Origin: CAZBDU01 sp964490725
Lineage (GTDB): Bacteria > Spirochaetota > Spirochaetia > SZUA-6 > DRHE01
Assembly: GCA_964490725.1 (NCBI GenBank)
Contig: CAZBDU010000011.1
Location: forward strand, 28,722-92,721
DNA length: 64,000 bases
Direction of reading: 5' to 3'
The notes under the pieces were generated by a model. It was not told the origin of the DNA, searched no databases, and saw nothing but the letters and a program-made list of their open reading frames with translations. Made by a program: the position numbers and the translations under genes. This document shows positions 52,473-60,965 of this stretch, piece by piece (the first letter of the stretch is position 1; the number at the start of each line of letters is the position of its first letter).

Positions 52473-53575
52473 CCCTTCCTCCTGTCAAGGGCGAAACGTT
52501 GCGCCAGGATGGCGATGAAGGTGACCAGACCTTTGAGCGTGAATTGCCAGTTCGGGGACAACAGCAGGCCGGTCGCCGAGGAAGTCATCACCGAAAGCAG
52601 CACGGCGCCCACGAACATCCCGAGCACCGAGCCGAACCCTCCGGCGATGCTCACACCGCCCAACAGCGTCACCACCAGGGCGTCGAACTCGTATCCCATG
52701 GCCCGGCTCGATACGCCGGCCTTGAACTCGGAGGCCAGAAGAATGCCAGTGATCCCCGCCAGCAGGGAGCTGAGCAGATACAGCGATGTGAGGTGTCTTT
52801 CCACGCGGATTCCGGAAAGCCGAGCCGCCACGGGATTGGCTCCAATCAGGTAGGTGCGCCTTCCGGAGACGGTCTTCCTTTCGAATATGTAGGCAACGAC
52901 GACCAGGAAGACCATGATCAACACCGAGACCTTGATGGAGGTCCCCGGGATGGCCATGTTTCCCACCACTCCGAATACGTCCGGCAGGCTGGTATTGCGC
53001 TGCGCGCCCCGGGTGACGATTTGTGCGATTCCCCGGGCGAACATCATCGTGCCCAAGGTGATGATGATGGAAGGGACCTTCAATCGGGCGATGAAGAAGG
53101 CGTTTATCGCCCCGATTGCCATGCCGCACAGCAGAGCCAGCAGGACGGCCGCACCGTAGGGCAGCCCGAGCCCGTTGGCCAGAACGTTTTGCGAAACCCC
53201 GGCGTCCTGGGAGAAATACACGGAAAGCACGCCGGTCAGGGCGATGACCCCGCCGACGGACATGTCGAAGTTGCCCGTAATCAGCAGGAAGGTGACGCCG
53301 ATGCCCACGATGATGATGTACCAGTTGTTCGTGAGCAGGTTGATCATGTTCTGAGGTTTGTAGAAGTTCGGCACGAAGAGGCAGGCGACGCCGAACAGGA
53401 CCAGGAGCACGCCAACCATGAACAGGCTGATGAAGGACTCGTTGCTCATGCGGTTTGCGGCCCCGTTGCCGGGCCGGTCGCCCGCCCCGTTTCCCCCGCT
53501 TGGTGTCTCCAGCTTCACTTCGACCTCCGGCATTTTCCCGTCCTTCATCTTCGGCTTCAAGGTTTTCACGTTCAT
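52469..53575 (-). CDS. Ribose/galactose-type ABC permease (RbsC family), copy 1
   Basis: Membrane subunit of about 368 residues. A cytoplasmic N-terminal tail of roughly 45 residues (rich in Gly, Asn, Lys) precedes the first helix; copy 2 lacks such a long tail. Family blocks: ITGNFDMSVGGVIAL, LIGANPVAARLSGI and TLLGGVSIAGGFGSVLGMF. The ATG at 53575 has GGAGG ten bases upstream; a GTG at 53584 overlapping the ATPase stop is the alternative. Confidence 0.93.
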   Translation of the reverse strand: MNVKTLKPKMKDGKMPEVEVKLETPSGGNGAGDRPGNGAANRMSNESFISLFMVGVLLVLFGVACLFVPNFYKPQNMINLLTNNWYIIIVGIGVTFLLITGNFDMSVGGVIALTGVLSVYFSQDAGVSQNVLANGLGLPYGAAVLLALLCGMAIGAINAFFIARLKVPSIIITLGTMMFARGIAQIVTRGAQRNTSLPDVFGVVGNMAIPGTSIKVSVLIMVFLVVVAYIFERKTVSGRRTYLIGANPVAARLSGIRVERHLTSLYLLSSLLAGITGILLASEFKAGVSSRAMGYEFDALVVTLLGGVSIAGGFGSVLGMFVGAVLLSVMTSSATGLLLSPNWQFTLKGLVTFIAILAQRFALDRRKG

Positions 53576-53580
53576 TGTGT

Positions 53581-55071
53581 TCACTCTCCTCCCGTGACCA
53601 CGTGAACGATCCTCTCGCTGTCGATGTCGCTTCCATTCCTGATGGTGTCCTTCATGCCTCCGTCATACAGGAGGTAGATGGTGTCGCAGATATTCACGAC
53701 CTCCGGCAGCTCCGAGGAGAAGATCATGATGGATTTCCCCTCTCCTGAGAGCCGGCGGATGATGCCGTAGATCTCGCTCTTTGCGCCGACATCGATTCCC
53801 CGCGTCGGCTCGTCCAGCATGAGCAAATCGGCATCCGCGAAGAGGCATTTCGAAAGGACTACCTTCTGCTGATTGCCCCCGGAGAGCTTGGCGGCCTCCT
53901 TTTCGCTGCTGCTGGTGGCGATCTTCAGCTTGTCGATGTACTCCAGGGTAACCTCTCTCTCCCTGGCGGCATCGATGAAGCCGTTGCGGGAGATCTTCTG
54001 CATGTTCATGACCGGCACATTGCCTCGTACGGTCAGTACGGTGAACAGCCCCTGGGATCTTCTTTCCTCCGGCACCAGAGCGATGCCGGCTGCGATCACG
54101 CGGTCCGGAGAGGAGGGCAGCTTTTGTCCCTTAAAGAGGATCTCTCCCTGGTATTCATCCAGGCCGTAGATGGCCCGCGCCAGCTCGGTCTTCCCGGCGC
54201 CCACGAGCCCGTAGAATCCGACGATCTCCCCCGGGCGGACATCGAAGGAGATGTCCTTCAGCTTGTGGTTGCAGAGATTCCTGACCTGAAGGATGGCTTC
54301 TTCGCGGTCGTTGTCTTTCGGCGTGTACTGCTCGAAGACCGTCTTCCCAATCATCATCTTGATGAGCTCGGCCCGGGTTCCTATCTTCGACACGGCTCGG
54401 GTGTCGATATGCCTGCCGTCGCGCATGACCGTCACGTAGTCGCCGATCTCGAATATCTCGTCGAGCCGGTGGGAGATGTAGATGACGGTCACGTTCTTCT
54501 CGCGCAGTCCCTTCATGATCTTGAACAGTCTCTGGATCTCCCCTTCCGAGATCGCCGCCGTCGGCTCGTCCATGATGATGATGTCGGACTCCGTGGCCAC
54601 TGCTCTGGCTATTTCCACGATCTGCTTCTTGGCCACGCTCAAGGTCGAGACGAGCTGCCGTGGGCTGATGGACGGTTCCAGGCTGTTCATCACGCGGACG
54701 ATCCTGTTGATCTTGTCGGTCTTCCTCAAGAACCCGAAGGTTGTATCCTCCATTCCCAGCGTCAGGTTCTCCTCGACGGTGAGCTGGTCGACCACGTTGA
54801 GCTCCTGGAACAGCGTGCTGATCCCGCTTTGTTTTGCCTCTCTGGGGCTGTGGGGATTGAACTCCTGCCCGTTCAACAGGATCTTTCCCCCGGTTCGCGC
54901 AAGGGCGCCGGTCAGGATCTTGATCAGCGTGGACTTCCCCGCGCCGTTTTCCCCCACCAGGCAGTGGATGGTATTGCGTTTGATGTCGAAACTGACGTTG
55001 TTTACGGCCCGAACGCTGGGGAAGTCCTTGACCAGGTCCCTGATCTCCAACACGTTTCCCGCCGGTTCCAT
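53581..55071 (-). CDS. Ribose/galactose-type ABC ATPase with two nucleotide-binding domains
   Basis: RbsA/MglA-type double ATPase of 496 residues. First domain: Walker A GENGAGKSTLIK, LDxD-like MDEPTAAISEGE with signature LSVAKKQIVE. Second domain: GLVGAGKTELARA, signature LSGGNQQKVVLSK, Walker B LLMLDEPTRGID. The second Walker A carries a degenerate first Gly, as usual in this family. First-domain signature LSVA differs from LSGG, also common here. Confidence 0.95.
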   Translation of the reverse strand: MEPAGNVLEIRDLVKDFPSVRAVNNVSFDIKRNTIHCLVGENGAGKSTLIKILTGALARTGGKILLNGQEFNPHSPREAKQSGISTLFQELNVVDQLTVEENLTLGMEDTTFGFLRKTDKINRIVRVMNSLEPSISPRQLVSTLSVAKKQIVEIARAVATESDIIIMDEPTAAISEGEIQRLFKIMKGLREKNVTVIYISHRLDEIFEIGDYVTVMRDGRHIDTRAVSKIGTRAELIKMMIGKTVFEQYTPKDNDREEAILQVRNLCNHKLKDISFDVRPGEIVGFYGLVGAGKTELARAIYGLDEYQGEILFKGQKLPSSPDRVIAAGIALVPEERRSQGLFTVLTVRGNVPVMNMQKISRNGFIDAAREREVTLEYIDKLKIATSSSEKEAAKLSGGNQQKVVLSKCLFADADLLMLDEPTRGIDVGAKSEIYGIIRRLSGEGKSIMIFSSELPEVVNICDTIYLLYDGGMKDTIRNGSDIDSERIVHVVTGGE

Positions 55072-55145
55072 TCATCCGCTCCTTGATGCCGGCGGGAGAA
55101 AGGGCTGAATGCCTTCCCCCGCCGGATAGGACGTTCTTTGGCCTT

Positions 55146-56174
55146 CTAGTCGAGGTTGGTTCCGAACTGCCTGTTCAGCCACTCCACCGCATCGGCGCGC
55201 GGCATCGTCCAGTAGGAGATGTTGTACGCTTTGTAGAAGAACTCCTGCCCGGGGTGCGAGGTCCTGGGAACCTTGCCGGCCTTGATGTCCATGATGAGGT
55301 CGATCCTGCCGCGACCGGTCTCGATCGGCGGAAGTCCCATGGAGAGCTTCAGCGAGGAGTTGGGATCGTACACGCTCTTCATCTCCACCTCGTCGAAGTC
55401 CACGCTGCAGACGATCTCGGTCAGGGGCTTGCCGTTGTCCATCTTGCCCCGGCCGGCCTGTGTCAGGGCGGCCATGGTGCCGACGGTCAGGTTGGAGGCT
55501 TCGGAGTAGATCAGGTTGACCTCCGGGTGCTGGGTGACCAGATCCAGGACTATCTGCTTGGCCGCGTCCGGCCCCTTGCTGGCATCGAGACATCCCAGGT
55601 TCTTGGCGGTGGGGTCCACCGAGAGCACGCCCTGCACGAAGGGGTCCGTGCGCCCGGACTTCACCTCGGTGTGATTGGGCCAGCCGAGCTGCACCATCAC
55701 AATGGGCTTGTCCGGCTGCGCCGCTTTCCACTGCTTGGCCATTTCGACGCCCATCTCGAAGGAGATACCCTTCTCGTCGCTCCGGGCGGTCGGGATACCG
55801 GTGTCGGCCAGGGGGCTGAAGAACGAGGTCATGATGATGCCTTTGTCGAGGGCGTCCAGGACCCCCGGCCTGGCCGCTTCCTGGTCCCAGATGTGCAGAG
55901 TGGCTGCATCCATACCCTGGGCCACGATCTGATCGATGTTCTGGGTCATGACCGCCCCATCGGACTTGCCGTCAAAGGCGTAGACCTCGGCGCCGTACTT
56001 CTCCATGGCGTATCTCTTCGCCTCGGTGAACTGCCCCTGGTGGAACACATTCGACAGATCCGACACGAAGAACGCGATCTTCATGGGCTTTGGCTTGGAC
56101 TCCGCCCTGCCTCCGGCGAAGACCATCGGGGCCAGCAGCGCCAGCACGATCAGCACCAACACTAGCTTCTTCAT
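55146..56174 (-). CDS. Ribose/galactose-type periplasmic binding protein
   Basis: Substrate receptor of the importer, 342 residues. Signal peptide ends VFAGGRAESK, with the cysteine-free spirochaetal motif. The type I periplasmic fold shows KIAFFVSDLSNVFHQGQF, IDQIVAQGMDAATLHIWD, VQLGWPNH and SVDFDEVEMKSVYD. ATG at 56174 is preceded by AAAGGAAAGG. First gene of the 12-gene operon. Confidence 0.93.
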   Translation of the reverse strand: MKKLVLVLIVLALLAPMVFAGGRAESKPKPMKIAFFVSDLSNVFHQGQFTEAKRYAMEKYGAEVYAFDGKSDGAVMTQNIDQIVAQGMDAATLHIWDQEAARPGVLDALDKGIIMTSFFSPLADTGIPTARSDEKGISFEMGVEMAKQWKAAQPDKPIVMVQLGWPNHTEVKSGRTDPFVQGVLSVDPTAKNLGCLDASKGPDAAKQIVLDLVTQHPEVNLIYSEASNLTVGTMAALTQAGRGKMDNGKPLTEIVCSVDFDEVEMKSVYDPNSSLKLSMGLPPIETGRGRIDLIMDIKAGKVPRTSHPGQEFFYKAYNISYWTMPRADAVEWLNRQFGTNLD

Positions 56175-56880
56175 CCTTTTCTTTCCTTTCCTTTCTCTTG
56201 GTTCTTGGATTTCCTGTTTCTGAAGTCTTGTCTCAGAAACCCCATGCACGAGTGTCTTCGTTCGCCTTTCTTTCTGATCAAGCTGGATATCACCTCCCTT
56301 CCTTTCCGGATTGGCACGTCTTCATATGACTCCGGTTTGACATATAGAATGTAATTTGTCAATTGGGAAGCGGCGAAAAGAGCGTTTTATTTGTCAAATT
56401 TAACTGGAAGATCCCTACGTATGTGTAGCAGTAGGGGCTCTTGGGTGGTTCTATTACTAAAATCGGTTTCGATATGCTGATTTCGACGGGCTCGTCCAGC
56501 GCAAAAAGCGCCCCGAAAGACCTACAAAGACCCACAAGGAGGCTGTATCGTCCCGCCGGGGAGACACCCAGCGTTCATTATGGGCTCTGTCAATTGAGAG
56601 AGGCGGTTCTGGGAATGGAGATTGGCCAGGCTGACACCCTGGTTGTTTGGCCGTGCGGGTTGCCCCGCTGGTCGGTCTACCGATTCGGCGACACGGCAAG
56701 GCACGGCGGGGTTCGATAGAACAAATTGAATTTCACTGGTAAAAAATGGCTTGACTTCTACTTGTGTATGCTTCACAATAGGCCCTGCTATCTGCGGAAG
56801 AAATCAAAACCAGGCGGCCAACAGAGAGTAGATCTGCAGCCCGGGCAGCGTGTGTTTGAAACCATGAGGAGGAGAAGCGT
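56175..56880. other. AT-rich divergent control region without genes
   Basis: No credible coding frame in 700 bp. The stretch 56337-56420 is markedly AT-rich relative to the window, and the repeats listed at 56337 lie in it. A possible promoter for the oxidoreductase gene, TTGACT with CACAAT 17 bp downstream near 56751-56779, is weak. Confidence 0.4.
56337..56399. promoter_or_regulatory. Cluster of TTGACA/TGTCAA repeats upstream of the sugar operon
   Basis: TTGACA (56337-56342) and TGTCAA (56357-56362) form an inverted repeat with a 14-base gap. ATTTGTCAA recurs at 56354-56362 and 56389-56397, and the latter is inside an 11-bp palindrome ATTTG-T-CAAAT (56389-56399). Probable operator cluster for the operon regulator. 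Confidence 0.45.
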
Positions 56881-58818
56881 ATGAAAGGGTATGCGGGCAA
56901 GATCCTGCACGTCGATTTGAGCAGCGGCACCTTCGAGGTGGAGACGCCTGGGGAGGAGCTGTACCGGCAGTACGTGGGCGGAGCCTGCCTGGGGGCCTAC
57001 TACCTGATGAAGCTGATGCCGCCGGAAGCCGATGCGCTGGGGCCGGAGAATACTCTTGTGTTTGCCATCTCGGGAGTTGTGGGCGCCCCGGTTTCGGGCA
57101 GCGGCCGGCATTGCGTGACGGCCAAGAGTCCGCTGACCGGGGGCATCGCTTCCAGTGAGGCCGGCGGGTTCTGGGGCCCCGAGCTGCGCTTTGCCGGTTT
57201 CGACGGGGTGGTGATCCGGGGGAAGGCGGCCGGGCCGGTGTACCTCTGGATTCACGACGGACAGTACGAGCTGCGGGATGCCTCGCATCTGTGGGGCAAG
57301 CTGACCGGAGAAGCCCAGGACGCCATCCGCGTCGATCTGGGTGACGCCAGGGTCCGGGTAGCGCAGATCGGCCCGGCCGGTGAGCAGGGAGTGCTCTTTG
57401 CCAACATCGCCAACGAGTTGAAGCATTTCAACGGTCGGGCTGGGCTCGGGGCGGTGATGGGCTCGAAAAATCTGCGGGCCATCGCGGTGCGAGGCACGAT
57501 GAAGCCGGAGTACGCGGATGTGGCGCTCATACGAGCGCTGGGCAAGGAGTACGCGAGCAAGGTCCAGGGGGACGGTTTTCTCAATGTGTTCCGCAAGTAC
57601 GGAACCACTTTGAACGTGACCTGGAACTCCGATGTCGGAGGCCTGCCTACGAAGAACTGGACCATGGGCACGTGGCCGGAGGGGCGGGATCTCATCAGCG
57701 CGGAGACCTACGCCGACACCATGATGGACAGATCCGGCACCTGCTTCGCCTGCGTGCAGGCCTGCAAGCGGGACGTGAAGTCCGGGATACAGAGACCGTG
57801 GACCATCGACGCCCGTTACGGGGGGCCGGAATACGAAACCGTGGGTATGGTGGGCTCCAACTGCCTCGTCGGCGACTTGATGGCCATCAGCAAGGTCAAC
57901 GAGATCGCCAGCAAATACGCAGTGGATACCATCTCCCTGGGCGGAGTGATCGGGTTCGTGATGGAGTGCTTCGAGAGGGGCATCGTGAACGAGAAGGACA
58001 CCGGAGGCCTGAAGCTCACCTTCGGCAACGGCGAGCAGCTGGTGGCCGCAGCGGAGGCGGTCTGCCGCCGGGAAGGCTTCGGGGACCGCATGGCCGAGGG
58101 CATCGCCAGGCTGGCCGAATCGATCGGTCCGGAAGCCCAGCGCATCGCGGTGACGGTCAAGGGCAAGGAGTTTCCCGCCCACATGCCCACGGCCAAAGGC
58201 TCCATGGCGCTGATCTATGCGGTCAACCCTTTCGGCCCGGACCACGTTTCCTGCAACCACGATGGGGATATCGTGGGCGAGCCGAACCAGGCCAACAAGG
58301 CGATCGGGGTGTACATGAAAAACATCCCCTCCCACGAGCTCAACTTCGGCAAGGTGCAGTACACCCTGTACACGCAGCGGGCTATCAGCGCCGTGGATTC
58401 CTGGTCCGTGTGCCAGTTCATCTTCAATACTTGGAGCGCCGGCGATTTCGGAGACCTGGTGAAGCTGGTGCAGGCGGCCACCGGATGGAGCTACTCGATC
58501 CAGGAGTTGATGCTTCTTGGCGAGCGGCGGATCAACCTGATGAAGGCCTTCAACGTGCGCGAGGGCTTCACCGCAGCCGATGACATGCTTCCCGAGCGCG
58601 TGTTCAGCGACGGGATGCAGGACGAAGGTCCTCGGGCCAGGGCGACCGTGGACAGGCAGAGCTTCCTGAAGGCCAGGGAGATCTACTACCGGTTGAGCGG
58701 TTGGGATCCGCAAACCGGAGTGCCGGGTGAGACCAAGATGTCCGAGCTGGGGCTGCGGTGGGCGGCCGAGGCGGCCGGGATCGCGGAAGGCGAGGGGCAG
58801 CCGGCCGGCGTGGCCTAG
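56881..58818 (+). CDS. Aldehyde:ferredoxin oxidoreductase family enzyme
   Basis: Tungsto- or molybdopterin enzyme that oxidises aldehydes with ferredoxin, 645 residues. N-terminal YAGKILHVDLSSGTFEVETP and GGACLGAYYLMKLM are the family start. The [4Fe-4S] cysteines are in CFACVQACKRDV plus a later Cys in GSNCLVGDL. The substrate-binding and cofactor motifs (ELKHFNGRAGLGAVMGSKNL, GRHCVTAKSPLTGGIASSEAGG) are intact. ATG at 56881 follows GAGGAGGAG. Convergent with the MoaD-like gene. The substrate aldehyde is unknown. Confidence 0.93.
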   Translation: MKGYAGKILHVDLSSGTFEVETPGEELYRQYVGGACLGAYYLMKLMPPEADALGPENTLVFAISGVVGAPVSGSGRHCVTAKSPLTGGIASSEAGGFWGPELRFAGFDGVVIRGKAAGPVYLWIHDGQYELRDASHLWGKLTGEAQDAIRVDLGDARVRVAQIGPAGEQGVLFANIANELKHFNGRAGLGAVMGSKNLRAIAVRGTMKPEYADVALIRALGKEYASKVQGDGFLNVFRKYGTTLNVTWNSDVGGLPTKNWTMGTWPEGRDLISAETYADTMMDRSGTCFACVQACKRDVKSGIQRPWTIDARYGGPEYETVGMVGSNCLVGDLMAISKVNEIASKYAVDTISLGGVIGFVMECFERGIVNEKDTGGLKLTFGNGEQLVAAAEAVCRREGFGDRMAEGIARLAESIGPEAQRIAVTVKGKEFPAHMPTAKGSMALIYAVNPFGPDHVSCNHDGDIVGEPNQANKAIGVYMKNIPSHELNFGKVQYTLYTQRAISAVDSWSVCQFIFNTWSAGDFGDLVKLVQAATGWSYSIQELMLLGERRINLMKAFNVREGFTAADDMLPERVFSDGMQDEGPRARATVDRQSFLKAREIYYRLSGWDPQTGVPGETKMSELGLRWAAEAAGIAEGEGQPAGVA

Positions 58819-58870
58819 CCCTGCGGGGTCGCGGCTTCGGGCGGCCTTACTCCGCAAGGCTCCTACGGCC

Positions 58871-59107
58871 TCAGCCCCCCGACATCGGGGTGAAGAGCAG
58901 AACCCGGGCATCCGGGGGCAGCACGGTCTCCGGTTTTCTCAGGGAGCCGTCTACGGTGGCCATGACCGCTGTCCCGCCCGGGATGCCCAGCAGCCCGAGC
59001 AGATCGAGAATGCGGGCACCCCGCGGCACTTCTCCGTGCCACTGGCCAGGCGTTTGCGGACGGGCATAGCGGCTCAGCGCTCCGTTCAGGACGACAGTGA
59101 CCTTCAT
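58871..59107 (-). CDS. MoaD/ThiS-like sulfur carrier
   Basis: Ubiquitin-fold protein of 78 residues ending in the required Gly-Gly (LLFTPMSGG). The start MKVTVVLNGALSRYA and middle ARILDLLGLLGIPGGT fit the family. ATG at 59107 has GGTGAGG at good spacing; the longer open frame upstream has no such site. Such carriers accompany aldehyde:ferredoxin oxidoreductases and serve pterin-cofactor dithiolene sulfur. Here it is on the opposite strand, 52 bp away. Confidence 0.8.
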   Translation of the reverse strand: MKVTVVLNGALSRYARPQTPGQWHGEVPRGARILDLLGLLGIPGGTAVMATVDGSLRKPETVLPPDARVLLFTPMSGG

Positions 59108-59421
59108 GACAGCCTCACCAGGATAGCATGCCGCCTCGCAGGCCGGCAACGGCGGCTCGAGCGCTCCCTCCGATCCGCTTCCGGATGCCTGCGGGTCCGG
59201 GATTTGCCGGCAGCGGTGGTTCTGCTGCACGGCGCCCTGGAAGCCATGATCCACCGGCTCACGATCCACCGGATGGCCGCTGGCGGGCCAGGCAGACCTG
59301 CGCGAACCAGGCTCGACTGGCGGCGGCCCGCGAAGCGGCAACCATCGATGATCGGGTGGGACGGCGCCGGGGAGCATCGATGCGCCACGCCACGGGCGCC
59401 GGGCGGAAGCTGCGCCCTCAG
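59108..59421. other. Intergenic region without a recognised gene
   Basis: 313 bp between the MoaD-like gene and the zinc-finger gene. Frames that cross it show no family resemblance or ribosome-binding site. It may hold the promoter for the MoaD-like gene. Confidence 0.3.
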
Positions 59422-59967
59422 TCACTCGCCGGCGTCTAAAGCGCCCCGCAGCGCCCCGCGCTCTTCGTCGCTCAACGCCGCGCTGAAATGGAGCGCCTGA
59501 TCCCGCACCTCACCGGTCTCGAAGTAGGCCTTGCGGCACTCCAGGTGCACAAATCCTGCCGGCGAGAAGCGCCCGTCTTCAAAGAACACCAGCCGGATGC
59601 GCCATTTCCCGCGCTCGATTCGCTCCCGGCAGCTGCGGCATCTCGCCTGCCCGCTGGGCGCCCGTTCGGCGCCATCGATCCGGGGCAGGCGGCGATGAGC
59701 AAGGCTGCCGCGCGCGGCGCGCTCCAGTCCCTCCCGATCGGGCACGGTCTGGGAGCCTTCCGTGAGAGCCTGAAGCACCGGCTCCGGCCGCTTGTAGGCG
59801 GCGCACAGGGGATGGAACCAGAGCGTCATCTCCCCATCCCCGAAGGGGTTGGGCAGGCGCTCGCCGAACCGAAGCTGGCCCTGCCGGATGAGCCCGCCGC
59901 AGCCGCGGCACCTGGAGCGCCCGCTGGAGGCGGGTGCGAAGACGTGGGACGCTCCTTGCGGCCTCAC
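59422..59967 (-). CDS. Protein with two PARP-type zinc fingers
   Basis: Small basic protein of 181 residues. Two segments carry the PARP zinc-finger pattern: Cys20-x2-Cys23-x28-His52-x2-Cys55 (CRGCGGLIRQGQLRFG and LWFHPLC) and Cys110-x2-Cys113-x27-His141-x2-Cys144 (CRSCRERIERGKWRIR and GFVHLEC). PARP1 fingers have spacings of 28 and 30. The second also has the R-x-R basic patch expected of DNA-break binding. GTG at 59967 overlaps the SDR stop, with GGAGAG upstream, so translation is coupled. No catalytic domain. Function in DNA nick or break recognition is inference. Confidence 0.8.
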   Translation of the reverse strand: MRPQGASHVFAPASSGRSRCRGCGGLIRQGQLRFGERLPNPFGDGEMTLWFHPLCAAYKRPEPVLQALTEGSQTVPDREGLERAARGSLAHRRLPRIDGAERAPSGQARCRSCRERIERGKWRIRLVFFEDGRFSPAGFVHLECRKAYFETGEVRDQALHFSAALSDEERGALRGALDAGE

Positions 59968-60764
59968 CACGGGATGGGCTCTCCGTCCCGAAAGAAGCCT
60001 CCCGTGGGGGCTCCTTCGCCTTCCAGAAGCGCCGCCCACAGGATCGATGCAGCCCCCTGGCGCAGCGGGCGAGGCGCGCCCGGGCCGCCCATGTCGGTAC
60101 GGACCCAGCCGGGGCAGACCGCGTTGATCCTGACGGCGCGCGCCGCCAGGCGGGGGGACATGATGCGGACCAGGGCATTGAGGGCAGCCTTGGATACCCC
60201 GTAGGCGGAGGTAGGCCATCCCTCCTGGGAATGGCGCCCGCGGCGCACCGCCTCCACGAAGCTCTCCACCAGCTCCAGCAGGCCTTCCTGGGTCAGGTTG
60301 GGGTCGCTGAAGCGGCTCCGCAGGTCCTGGGAGAGAATCGAAAGCTCTCCGGCGCCGCTGGAAACCATGACGATGGTCCCGCCGTCGGTGATCACGGGAA
60401 GCAGCGCTTCGGTGAGACGCAGCGGGCCGTAGAAGTTGGTGTCGATGGTCCGCCGCGCTACCTGCTCGTCGAAACCGTCCATGGTGATGCCGGCGTTGTT
60501 CACCAGAACGTCGAGCCTCACTCCCTGCTCTCGCAGCGTCCCGGCGAGGGCGGAAATGCTCGATGGATCCTCGACGTCGAGCCGTCGAAACTCTACGCTT
60601 CGGCCCGCGGCCGCCGAAAGGCTCTGCGCGGCGGCTTTCCCCTTCGTCTGGTCTCGAGCCGTCAGGATGACACGCCGACCCTTCCCGGCCAGCTCCCGGG
60701 CCGTTTCCAGGCCGAGCCCGCGATTGGCGCCCGTCACCAGTACCGTCTTGACGTGGCTTTTCAT
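59964..60764 (-). CDS. SDR-family carbonyl reductase-like oxidoreductase
   Basis: NADP-type dehydrogenase of 266 residues with VLVTGANRGLGLETARELA, NNAGI, VMVSSGAGELS and the YxxxK motif in TSAYGVSKAALNAL. The late CPGWVRTDMGG stretch is typical of carbonyl reductases (CBR1-like). ATG at 60764 with GGAG close by. Coupled by GTGA overlap to the zinc-finger gene. Confidence 0.92.
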   Translation of the reverse strand: MKSHVKTVLVTGANRGLGLETARELAGKGRRVILTARDQTKGKAAAQSLSAAAGRSVEFRRLDVEDPSSISALAGTLREQGVRLDVLVNNAGITMDGFDEQVARRTIDTNFYGPLRLTEALLPVITDGGTIVMVSSGAGELSILSQDLRSRFSDPNLTQEGLLELVESFVEAVRRGRHSQEGWPTSAYGVSKAALNALVRIMSPRLAARAVRINAVCPGWVRTDMGGPGAPRPLRQGAASILWAALLEGEGAPTGGFFRDGEPIPW

Positions 60765-60965
60765 GGCTCCAATATATTCATTTCCCCACCGCTGGGATTG
60801 GCGGCGTCCATGCGGTGAGCCCTCACCCGCCGGGGCGGGGCAGGGTCGGGTCCGCCCCGGGCGGCTGGGGCGTCCCTGGAGGTCTTCCCGGCAAGGGGGG
60901 CCCGACCCACACGCAGCTCGATGGTGCTGCCCCGGCGCCACTCGGTGGGATCGCGCCGCCTGAGA

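Noticed and set aside
56441..56719. 92-codon plus-strand frame in the divergent control region
   Set aside because: No ribosome-binding site, no domain, atypical residue make-up, and an equally long frame exists on the other strand.
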